From an uncultured Clostridia bacterium (GTDB lineage Bacteria; Bacillota; Clostridia; Peptostreptococcales; Anaerovoracaceae), in contig CALHKP010000042.1 in assembly GCA_938034165.1 (NCBI GenBank), forward strand, positions 1-58,091: a stretch of 58,091 nucleotides of DNA, read 5' to 3'. Of the stretch, positions 15,745 through 22,597 are shown one piece after another. The notes under the pieces were generated by a model. That model made no database searches and was not told where the DNA came from. It worked only from the letters and a program-made list of their open reading frames with translations. The position numbers and the translations under genes were made by a program. Each line of letters begins with the position of its first letter. Positions within the stretch are counted from its first letter, which is position 1.

Positions 15745-16236
15745 ATGATTTTGTATCACGGTAGCAATGTAATCGTATCCGAACCAAAACTAATTCCGCA
15801 AAATCGCTTCCTGGACTTTGGTTTTGGATTTTACACAACAACAAATAAAACGCAGGCAATCGGCTTTGCTGACAAAGTCTATAAGCGCCGAAAAGAAGGC
15901 AGTAGAATTGTAAACATCTACGAGCTTGATGAAGCAAAGACATTTCCTACATGTTTTGTTTTGAACTTTGATTCCGCAAATGAAGCCTGGTTAGATTTTG
16001 TATCGGACAATCGAGCTGGAAACTACAACGACAAATCTTTTGACATCATCTTCGGACCAGTTGCCAATGATGATGTTTATACAACTTTCAACTTATACAC
16101 TGCCGGTGTATTATCAAAAGAGCAGACATTGGAAGCATTAAAGATTAAGAAACTCTACAACCAGATGGTATTTACATCAGAAAAGGCGTTAAGTCACCTG
16201 AAATTTATCGGAACAGTTCCAGAGGAGGAGTTTTAG
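15745..16236 (+). CDS. DUF3990 domain protein (ADP-ribosyltransferase-like fold)
   Basis: 163 residues from the ATG of MILYHGSN, preceded by GGAGG at 8 bp. The N-terminal YHGS, the DFGFGFYTTTNKTQAIGFADKV block (about 25-46) and NFDSANEAWLDFV in mid-protein match DUF3990, a family that I recall being grouped with the ADP-ribosyltransferase fold. A candidate catalytic Glu lies near the C-terminus. Activity on a protein or nucleic acid target is inference. It is the first of three overlapping genes; the downstream gene starts at a GTG sharing the last base of this stop codon, so they are translationally coupled. The layout resembles a toxin followed by small partner proteins. Confidence 0.75.
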   Translation: MILYHGSNVIVSEPKLIPQNRFLDFGFGFYTTTNKTQAIGFADKVYKRRKEGSRIVNIYELDEAKTFPTCFVLNFDSANEAWLDFVSDNRAGNYNDKSFDIIFGPVANDDVYTTFNLYTAGVLSKEQTLEALKIKKLYNQMVFTSEKALSHLKFIGTVPEEEF

Positions 16237-16475
16237 TGGAGAAACAAAAATTTGAAGCAGTGCTAACACTTCTGGTTCCGCAGGTAATTCTCCTGATCAC
16301 GGAGCATTATCCCTACGATGAAGTAACTGCCTCCAGAGAATTTTATGAATCGGAAGTCTATTCTTCTTTAGAGCAGGAAGATACGAAAGTATGGCATCTC
16401 AGCCCTTTAACGCTGTTTAACATGTTTGATGAAGAAAAGAAAACCGGTAAATTTACATTTCCAGAGGAGGTGTGA
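16236..16475 (+). CDS. Small acidic protein of the DUF3990 cassette
   Basis: 79 residues, GTG start overlapping the upstream TAG by one base, with GAGGAG 7 bp upstream inside the preceding gene. The sequence is helical and acidic, with a hydrophobic N-terminal half (LTLLVPQVILLITEHYPYD) that is probably an amphipathic core rather than a membrane anchor. I do not recognise a family. It ends 2 bp before the DUF3791 gene and shares its ribosome binding site region. Position between a putative ART-like effector and DUF3791 suggests a partner or antitoxin role, which is inference. Confidence 0.65.
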   Translation: MEKQKFEAVLTLLVPQVILLITEHYPYDEVTASREFYESEVYSSLEQEDTKVWHLSPLTLFNMFDEEKKTGKFTFPEEV

Positions 16476-16477
16476 TT

Positions 16478-16684
16478 ATGAGTAAAGAAGGAAACTTTCT
16501 AATCTATTGTGTTGAAAAGTATAAAAGCGAAAAGAATTTAACAGGCAAGCAGGTTTCTGCACTTTTTACCAAATACCGTGTGTGGGAATATATTTATTCC
16601 TGCTTTGAGCCACTTCACACTACCGGTGAAAAGTATATTGTTGCAGATATTGATCTGTATATAGAAGCCAGACAGTCAGCATAA
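16478..16684 (+). CDS. DUF3791 domain protein
   Basis: 68 residues from ATG at 16478, with GAGGAGG 7 bp upstream; a GTG at 16472 is too close to that site. FLIYCVEKYKSEKNLTGKQVSALFTKY at residues 7-33 and LHTTGEKYIVADIDLYI at the C-terminus match the DUF3791 family, which has no known function and often accompanies DUF3990. A terminator follows at 16771, which closes the three-gene cassette. The compact helical shape fits a small partner or antitoxin-like protein. Confidence 0.75.
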   Translation: MSKEGNFLIYCVEKYKSEKNLTGKQVSALFTKYRVWEYIYSCFEPLHTTGEKYIVADIDLYIEARQSA

Positions 16685-16770
16685 AACTAAAATGCCTTTA
16701 GTAAATCTGTCTTTTCCTTAATTGTAGCTCAATTTCAAGGAAAGATGGCATTGTTCGTTATGCGAAGCTT

Positions 16771-16815
16771 AGAGCAGCACCGTATGTATTGATGCACACG
16801 GCACTGCTCTTTTTC
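16771..16815 (+). terminator. Intrinsic terminator of the DUF3990 cassette
   Basis: AGAGCAGCACCGT at 16771-16783 pairs with ACGGCACTGCTCT at 16798-16810 (with one CA/CA internal bulge), followed by TTTTC. Confidence 0.75.
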
Positions 16816-16836
16816 TTTTACAGCTTCTTTTTGCCT

Positions 16837-17361
16837 TTAGGAGACAAGGAGCTCTTCTTTCAATCTTAATCTGAGCATATCATATGTAGTCTGTTCGTTT
16901 GGAAAGGCGCCATTTAATATGAGGCGTTCCACCCCGCACACAAGGGATGCAATCACAAAAAACAATTCGTCAAAATCCAGCCTGCCATCTTCCCTGCAAA
17001 GCTCTCTGAGTTCTTGTTTAATCCCCTGATCAAAGTCGGCGTGGCCTCTGTCATAAAGTGTATTTGCAAGTCTGAACTTGATATTTGCAATGCAAAGCTC
17101 GCAGATTCTCTCACCTCTGTCAGAAAAGAGCCCCCTTATCTGTTGGCTCAGATGCTGCCACTTTTCCTCTATATATGCAGAAACCGCAGCGAGAAATTCT
17201 TCCTTATTCTTGAAATGCTTGTAGGGCGCAGCGCAGCTGGCTCCGCAGGAAGAAGCAACCTTTCGAAGTGACAGAGATTCCGCCCCGTTTTCCAAAATTT
17301 CATCTATTCCGGCAAGTATAAGTCTCTCCTTCAGCGCTATTGCATTATCCTTTTCCGCCAT
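16837..17361 (-). CDS. TetR family repressor of the aromatic amino acid locus (inferred)
   Basis: 174 residues from the ATG of MAEKDNAIAL, preceded by AAGGAGG; the frame stays open to 17604 but that start overlaps the divergent promoter. The TetR helix-turn-helix is clear at about residues 10-55: ILAGIDEILENGAESLSLRKVASSCGASCAAPYKHFKNKEEFL. The C-terminal ligand-binding domain is of ordinary size and holds several Cys residues. The gene is divergent from the shikimate/Phe/Tyr locus. Its own promoter and the aromatic promoter each have a GTTA-N7-TAAC palindrome right after the -10, so it probably represses both. The ligand may be an aromatic metabolite, but this is inference. Confidence 0.85.
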   Translation of the reverse strand: MAEKDNAIALKERLILAGIDEILENGAESLSLRKVASSCGASCAAPYKHFKNKEEFLAAVSAYIEEKWQHLSQQIRGLFSDRGERICELCIANIKFRLANTLYDRGHADFDQGIKQELRELCREDGRLDFDELFFVIASLVCGVERLILNGAFPNEQTTYDMLRLRLKEELLVS

Positions 17362-17388
17362 GTGTTCCTCCTTTTTGCTCACGGGCAA

Positions 17389-17403
17389 GTTAATATCGTT
17401 AAC
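17389..17403. promoter_or_regulatory. Candidate TetR operator O1 (tetR side)
   Basis: GTTA-ATATCGT-TAAC, a 15-bp site lying 3 bp downstream of the minus-strand -10 of the tetR-type gene. It matches the architecture of the site at 17488-17502. Confidence 0.6.
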
Positions 17404-17406
17404 TAT

Positions 17407-17434
17407 ATTATATCTTTTAGAAAATAAAATGCAA
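17407..17434 (-). promoter_or_regulatory. Promoter of the tetR-type gene
   Basis: Read on the minus strand: TTGCAT (17434-17429), 16-bp spacer, TATAAT (17412-17407). Confidence 0.65.
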
Positions 17435-17450
17435 TCATTTCTTGAAACTA

Positions 17451-17478
17451 TTGACATAGCAACAAAAAAGCGTATAAT
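17451..17478 (+). promoter_or_regulatory. Promoter of the aromatic amino acid locus
   Basis: TTGACA (17451-17456), 16-bp spacer, TATAAT (17473-17478). Both hexamers are exact consensus matches. Confidence 0.8.
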
Positions 17479-17487
17479 ACAATCAAG

Positions 17488-17502
17488 GTTAACACTGATA
17501 AC
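17488..17502. promoter_or_regulatory. Candidate TetR operator O2 (aromatic side)
   Basis: GTTA-ACACTGA-TAAC, 15 bp, starting 9 bp after the -10 and so covering the expected transcription start. Same length and ends as O1, 99 bp away. Confidence 0.6.
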
Positions 17503-17571
17503 TTTTGTAAATTCGTGCCGCACAGCGAAAAGCTCAATCAGGCACTCAGATATAAGTTCAAGAGGTGGCAT

Positions 17572-18759
17572 ATGATTAATAACAACATGAAAAATTTCGG
17601 TCAAAACAGCTCAGAAATCAGAGAACTGTTCGAATATGGCAAGAAGAGAAAAGAGATAATCGGAGAAGATAATGTCTTTGACTTCAGCATCGGAAATCCA
17701 AATGTGTCATGCCCAGTGCAGATAACAGAAACCATAGACAGGCTGAACAGAGAAACGGATCCCGTTAAACTTCACGAATACACTTCTGCCGCAGGCCGCA
17801 TGGATACAAGAGAAAATATCTCAGCACATCTGAAAGACAAATACAATGTGAACATAAGTGCACATCATATCTATATGACAGTGGGCGCAGCCGCTTCCCT
17901 TTCTATTGCTCTCAAGAGTGTAGTAAACCCGGGAGAACAAGTTATCGTCTTTACCCCTTACTTCCCGGAATACAAAGTGTTTGCAGAAGGTTGTGGAGGC
18001 AGAATCACACCGGTTGCCGTATCGGAAGAAGATTTTCAGATTGACTTTGGAGCTCTTGAGGCCGCATTTTCAGACAATGTGTCAGCCCTAATTATCAACT
18101 CTCCAAACAATCCTACAGGCGCAGTGCTGACAGAAGAAACTCTGCAAAAGCTCTCTACCTTTCTGACAGCAAAAGAAGCAGAGTACAACAAGAAAATATA
18201 TCTCATCTCTGATGAACCTTACAGAGAATTAGTATACGACTGTGATATAACACTTCCCGCAAGTTGCCATGACAGAACCATAATCTGCTACTCCTACAGC
18301 AAATCATTATCCCTTCCAGGAGAAAGGATCGGATATGTTGCAGTAAATGATTCTTTGGAAGAAGCAGATGAACTCTTTGCTGCTCTTGCAGGTTCCGGCA
18401 GATGCCTCGGATATGTCTGTGCACCGAGCCTGATGCAGGCAGTAATTGCAGAAAACCAAGGTGTCGTATCAGATATATCAGTTTACAAAAAAAACAGAGA
18501 CATTCTCTACAACGCCCTTACAGATTTCGGTTTCAGCGCCGTATATCCTGATGGCGCCTTTTATCTGTTTGTAAAGTCACCTGAAGAAGATGCAAAGGAA
18601 TTCTCAGAAAAAGCCAAGGAGTTTGAACTTCTGCTAGTGCCAAGCGACAGCTTTGGGATGCCGGGATATGTGAGAATCTCCTACTGTGTAAGCACAGAGC
18701 AGATTGAGCGTTCGCTGGGCTCCTTCAAAAAGCTTGCAGAGGCATACAAACTAAAATAA
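17572..18759 (+). CDS. Class I/II PLP aminotransferase (aromatic/aspartate type)
   Basis: 395 residues from ATG 17572, with GAGGTGG just upstream. Fold type I motifs: VGAAASLSIAL, the INSPNNPTGAVL substrate loop, SDEPYRELVY with the PLP-pyridine Asp, and SYSKSLSLPGERIGY with the Schiff-base Lys; an Arg for the substrate carboxylate lies in YVRISYC. As the first gene of a locus for phenylalanine and tyrosine synthesis, it most likely transaminates phenylpyruvate and 4-hydroxyphenylpyruvate with glutamate. A broader aspartate aminotransferase activity cannot be excluded. Transcribed from the TetR-controlled promoter at 17451. Confidence 0.88.
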   Translation: MINNNMKNFGQNSSEIRELFEYGKKRKEIIGEDNVFDFSIGNPNVSCPVQITETIDRLNRETDPVKLHEYTSAAGRMDTRENISAHLKDKYNVNISAHHIYMTVGAAASLSIALKSVVNPGEQVIVFTPYFPEYKVFAEGCGGRITPVAVSEEDFQIDFGALEAAFSDNVSALIINSPNNPTGAVLTEETLQKLSTFLTAKEAEYNKKIYLISDEPYRELVYDCDITLPASCHDRTIICYSYSKSLSLPGERIGYVAVNDSLEEADELFAALAGSGRCLGYVCAPSLMQAVIAENQGVVSDISVYKKNRDILYNALTDFGFSAVYPDGAFYLFVKSPEEDAKEFSEKAKEFELLLVPSDSFGMPGYVRISYCVSTEQIERSLGSFKKLAEAYKLK

Positions 18760-18768
18760 CCGGCACCC

Positions 18769-18841
18769 GGATACGGTAAGACTTGCACAAACGAAACAGT
18801 CGCCTTCGAATACGGAAGAACCCGTGCAAGCGAAATCAGCC
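18769..18841. repeat. Degenerate ~39-bp tandem repeat upstream of pheA
   Basis: Two imperfect copies start at 18769 (GGATACGG) and 18808 (GAATACGG); later parts match loosely (TTGCACAAACGAAACAG versus GTGCAAGCGAAATCAG). They lie in the 172-bp gap after the aminotransferase gene. Confidence 0.4.
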
Positions 18842-18931
18842 AGAAAACAAATCAAAACACAATAAAAACGAAAGGAAACAAGAGCTACCCTGAATTTTAC
18901 AAAGTTCAGAAGACAGGCTCCATGAATATAT

Positions 18932-20122
18932 ATGAAAGATCTAAAAGAAATACTTCAGAATGCTGCCGATACAGCGGAGGCAGAAATGACTGCCAGAGTT
19001 CAGAAAAACCCGGGACCGAGTCCTGAGGATCTGACAGAAATCAGAAAAAGAATCACAGAAATAGATAACGAAATGGCAAAGCTCTTTGAAGACAGAATGC
19101 ATCAAGTCTATCAGGTTGCCATGTATAAAAAACATCACGGACTTCCGGTTCTTGACGAAAAGCGAGAAGCCGCAGTACTTCAGAACGGAAGCAAAAGAGT
19201 AACAGACCCTGAGTTGAAATCCTATTACGTATCATTTCTCAAGGATATGATGAACGTATCCAAAAATTATCAACTGAACCTCTTGCAGGGTCTCAAAGTA
19301 GCCTATTGTGGAGCTCAGGGTGCCTTCGCCCACATAGCCGCAGGCCACATCTTCCCTTCCGCAGAAAAGGTTGCTTTCACCAGCTTCAAAAAAGCATATG
19401 AGGCAGTAGAAGACGGAACTTGCGACTGCGCGGTACTTCCAATCGAAAACAGCTTTGCGGGCGATGTGGGACAAGTAAGTGATCTGATGTTTTCGGGAAG
19501 CCTCTTTGTTAACGGAATGTACGACCTCCCAATAACCCACGACCTTCTGGGAATCGAAGGCTCAACAATAAAAGATATTAAGACAGTTGTAAGCCATCCC
19601 CAGGCACTTTCTCAGTGCAGCACATATATAAAGGGAAACGGTCTTACAGAAGTAGAATATTCAAATACAGCTCTCGCCGCAGAATATGTCAAGCAAAAAG
19701 GTGACAAGTCCGTTGCGGCAGTCGGAAGCGCATCATCTGCCAAGAGATTCGGCCTTGAAGTAATCGCAAGAAGCATAAACGACGACAGATCTAACACAAC
19801 GCGCTTTGCTGTATTTTCGAGATCGGAAAATACATCCCTCAGAAACTCGAGAAACTCCTATTTCTCACTGCTTTTCACAGCAAGAAACGAAGCCGGTTCA
19901 CTGGCAAAGGCTCTTGGAATAATCGGAAAATACAATTTTAACATGCGTACCCTCCGCTCAAGACCTATGAAAGACCTTCTCTGGCAGTACTATTTCTATA
20001 TAGAAGCAGAAGGAAACATCTACGGTGAAGATGGCAAAAAATGCTTAGAAGAACTCAAAAGCTGCTGCGACAAAATTAAAGTCGCAGGAATGTATAACAA
20101 TCTTCATGTAAACGAGGTGTAA
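18932..20122 (+). CDS. pheA: Bifunctional chorismate mutase / prephenate dehydratase (P-protein)
   Basis: 396 residues with three domains in order. AroQ-type chorismate mutase, about 30-115 (LTEIRKRITEIDNEMAKLFEDRM, then KKHHGLPVLDEKREAAVL). Prephenate dehydratase, about 120-300 (VAYCGAQGAFAHIAA, with the catalytic TRF in SNTTRFAVF). ACT domain, about 310-396, lacking the classic ESRP but with TLRSRPMK. It converts chorismate to phenylpyruvate, and the ACT domain normally gives feedback inhibition by phenylalanine. No clear ribosome binding site precedes the ATG; a 10-bp upstream ATG in another frame may form a short overlapping leader peptide. Next gene, aroB, starts after 1 bp. Confidence 0.93.
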   Translation: MKDLKEILQNAADTAEAEMTARVQKNPGPSPEDLTEIRKRITEIDNEMAKLFEDRMHQVYQVAMYKKHHGLPVLDEKREAAVLQNGSKRVTDPELKSYYVSFLKDMMNVSKNYQLNLLQGLKVAYCGAQGAFAHIAAGHIFPSAEKVAFTSFKKAYEAVEDGTCDCAVLPIENSFAGDVGQVSDLMFSGSLFVNGMYDLPITHDLLGIEGSTIKDIKTVVSHPQALSQCSTYIKGNGLTEVEYSNTALAAEYVKQKGDKSVAAVGSASSAKRFGLEVIARSINDDRSNTTRFAVFSRSENTSLRNSRNSYFSLLFTARNEAGSLAKALGIIGKYNFNMRTLRSRPMKDLLWQYYFYIEAEGNIYGEDGKKCLEELKSCCDKIKVAGMYNNLHVNEV

Positions 20123-20123
20123 A

Positions 20124-21122
20124 ATGATAATACCTGTAAATATTCCAAATTACGAATACGAAATACTTCTAAAAAAAGGTGCTCTGTCAGAAATCGGCAG
20201 CACATTTGATTTGAACCGCAAGGTTCTTATTGTAACAGATTCCGGTGTGCCTTCCCGGTACAGCGAAGCAGTAAAGGCTGCCTGCAAAGAAGCAGTAACA
20301 GTTGTCCTGCCTCAGGGCGAAGAATCAAAGAACATAGATAACTTCCTTAAACTGAACAAAGCCATGATTGACAACGGCTTTACAAGAAAAGATGCAGTTG
20401 TTGCCGTAGGCGGAGGCGTCTGCGGAGACATAGCCGGTTTTGCGGCATCCTGCTACATGAGAGGAATCGATTTCTATAACGTTCCAACCACACTTCTTTC
20501 CCAGGTGGACTCATCAGTAGGGGGAAAAACTGCCATAGACTTTGCCGGAATCAAAAATATAATCGGTAGCTTTTATCAGCCAAAGGGAGTTCTCATAGAC
20601 CCAAACGTATTAGAAACGCTGCCTGAAAGGCAATTTGCCTGCGGCATGAGCGAAGTGATAAAAATGGCAGTATGCTTTGATAAGGAATTCTTCGAGGCAC
20701 TGGAAAGCGGCGAAGATTTGTCAACTGAAGACATCATTTCAAAGGCCCTTAAGATAAAAGCTCATGTAGTGGAAAAAGACGAAAAAGAATCAGGACTTCG
20801 AAAAGCCCTCAACTTTGGTCATACCATCGGCCATGGAATAGAATCAAACTCAAATCTCTTTCACGGAGAATGCGTAAGCTTGGGAATGATTGCAATGTCA
20901 GAAGGAAAAATCAGAGAAAGACTGGCAAAGACTCTTTCGGCAGCGGGACTTCCGGTAAGCATCGATATGTCTTCTGAGGAAATCATACAGACTGTTCTTC
21001 ATGACAAAAAAGCAAATGCAAAAGGTATAACAGCAGTGCTCGTAAAAGAATCAGGAAAATTTTCCTTCAGCGAAGAAACGAAGGAATCCCTGACAAAAAG
21101 ATATGAGGAAGCTTTTAGATAA
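20124..21122 (+). CDS. aroB: 3-dehydroquinate synthase
   Basis: 332 residues, slightly shorter than many AroB proteins (about 360). It cyclises DAHP to 3-dehydroquinate using NAD and a divalent metal. Family signature: AVGGGVCGDIAGFAASCYMRG (about 94-114), followed by VPTTLLSQVDSSVGGKTAIDF and NIIGSFYQPKGVLID. Metal ligands are expected in EVIK, NFGHTIGHG (His residues) and HGECVSLGM; all are present. The start overlaps the ribosome binding region at the end of pheA (GAGGTG), which indicates coupled translation. Confidence 0.96.
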   Translation: MIIPVNIPNYEYEILLKKGALSEIGSTFDLNRKVLIVTDSGVPSRYSEAVKAACKEAVTVVLPQGEESKNIDNFLKLNKAMIDNGFTRKDAVVAVGGGVCGDIAGFAASCYMRGIDFYNVPTTLLSQVDSSVGGKTAIDFAGIKNIIGSFYQPKGVLIDPNVLETLPERQFACGMSEVIKMAVCFDKEFFEALESGEDLSTEDIISKALKIKAHVVEKDEKESGLRKALNFGHTIGHGIESNSNLFHGECVSLGMIAMSEGKIRERLAKTLSAAGLPVSIDMSSEEIIQTVLHDKKANAKGITAVLVKESGKFSFSEETKESLTKRYEEAFR

Positions 21123-21135
21123 GGAGTTTTAGCTT

Positions 21136-22227
21136 ATGAAAAATACATTCGGAAATGTTATTACAGTCACACTTTTTGGCGAAAGCCACGGACCTGCCAT
21201 AGGAGCATGTCTTGATGGTCTTTCACCGGGCATAAAGATTGACCATGAATATATAAAACACAGACTTGACTTGAGGCGTCCTTACGGAAGCATCTCCACC
21301 AAGCGAAGAGAAGCAGACGAATACGAAATCGTCAGCGGAGTTTTTAATGGTTATACCACAGGAACTCCCCTTACTATAGTAATCAGAAACAAAGACACTA
21401 AGAGTGCCGACTACAGTGAAATGAGCTCAGTTGCAAGACCTGCTCATGCAGACCTTACCGCACAGTACAAATACGGTGGCTTTTCAGATTACAGAGGAGG
21501 AGGTCATTTCTCGGGAAGAATCACCGCTGCACTTGTTGCCGCAGGGGCAATTGCCCAAAATGCACTGGAGGAAAAAGGTATACTAATAGGCACTCATATC
21601 AGATCCTGTTACAATATCGAAGACAGAACCTTTGAAGATATGGAAAAAGATATTGTTACACTGAACGATTCCCTGTTTCCGGTTCTGGATTCTGAATCAG
21701 AAAAGAAAATGATTGATGCAATTACAGCAGCATCCGAGGAAGGCGACAGCCTGGGCGGCGTGCTGGAAACTGCAATAACCGGGGTTTCCAGCGGCGTTGG
21801 CGAACCTTGGTTTGACTCCTGCGAAAGCTGCCTTGCCCACGGAATTTTCTCCATCCCGGCTGTAAAAGGCATCGAATTCGGCAAGGGCTTTGAACTCACA
21901 AAGATGAAAGGTTCCTCCGCCAACGACAAGCTGCGATATATCGACGGCAAAATCGCAGCCACCGCCAACAACAGCGGCGGCATAGACGGCGGTATCACAA
22001 ACGGCATGCCTATAATCTTCAGAACTGCCGTTAAACCTACGCCGTCTATTTTCAAGGCGCAGGACAGTGTAGATTTTCTGCGCCACGAAAACGCGAAGCT
22101 CCAGCTTCGCGGCCGCCACGATCCGGCAATTGTCCACAGAGCCCGTGCAGTTGTAGATGCTGTTTCTGCACTGACAATTGCCGACCTGCTCTGCCTGAGA
22201 TACGGCACCGACTACCTGAGAAGCTAA
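21136..22227 (+). CDS. aroC: Chorismate synthase
   Basis: 363 residues. It makes chorismate from EPSP with reduced FMN. Signatures are all present: FGESHGPAIGACLDGLSPG (residues 14-32), RRPYGS and RREADEYEIVSGVFNG in the first hundred residues, RPAHADLT, the FMN-region SDYRGGGHFSGRITAALVAAGA, and the C-terminal GRHDPAIVHRARAVVDA. Length is normal. AAGGAG lies upstream. It is followed by 370 bp of repeat-rich DNA before the aroE-aroK fusion. Confidence 0.96.
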   Translation: MKNTFGNVITVTLFGESHGPAIGACLDGLSPGIKIDHEYIKHRLDLRRPYGSISTKRREADEYEIVSGVFNGYTTGTPLTIVIRNKDTKSADYSEMSSVARPAHADLTAQYKYGGFSDYRGGGHFSGRITAALVAAGAIAQNALEEKGILIGTHIRSCYNIEDRTFEDMEKDIVTLNDSLFPVLDSESEKKMIDAITAASEEGDSLGGVLETAITGVSSGVGEPWFDSCESCLAHGIFSIPAVKGIEFGKGFELTKMKGSSANDKLRYIDGKIAATANNSGGIDGGITNGMPIIFRTAVKPTPSIFKAQDSVDFLRHENAKLQLRGRHDPAIVHRARAVVDAVSALTIADLLCLRYGTDYLRS

Positions 22228-22597
22228 CCGGGAGGTGCCACAGGGGCCTCGCAGCTAAGTGATTCAGTGACATGATTGCCACGCAACTCAAAAATTCGGT
22301 TACAAAGCGCCCCTAGTGCTGAAGTAGCTCAGTTATCTTGTAACTTGGTGACTCAGCAAACCGACAGTTCTGTCACAGAGTAATTCAGTGATTTGGTAAT
22401 CTTGTAACTTGGCAGCTCAGTGACTTAGCGGCTCCATAACAGTGTAACTCGGTCGCCCTGTAGCAAAGTGGCTCAGTGACTTGGCGGCTCCATAACAGCG
22501 TAACTCGGTCGCCCTGTAGCAAAGTGGCTCAGTGACTTGGTAACCCGGCAGCCCGGCAGCCGGGGTAACTCAGTAACTCAGTAACTAAGGAGAAAAT
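22228..22597. other. Repeat-rich gene-free spacer inside the aromatic locus
   Basis: The spacer is built of degenerate 8-10-bp motifs of the type GTAACTCAGTGACTTGG, including three tandem GTAACTCA-like units right before the aroE-aroK ribosome binding site. It holds the 56-bp tandem repeat listed separately. No open frame is convincing: the 56-bp period is not a multiple of three. No promoter or terminator was clear, so transcription through it is assumed. Confidence 0.6.
22415..22542. repeat. 56-bp tandem repeat, 2.3 copies
   Basis: Copies at 22415-22470 and 22471-22526 differ at two positions; a third copy begins at 22527 and diverges after about 16 bp. Each unit starts GCTCAGTGACTT and ends CTGTAGCAAAGTG. 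Confidence 0.85.

Noticed and set aside
22052..22291. Minus-strand frame over the aroC end and the repeat-rich spacer
   Set aside because: Shadow of aroC; no start site and low-complexity content.
22415..22542. CRISPR array
   Set aside because: The 56-bp units are directly adjacent with no unique spacers, and there are no cas genes.
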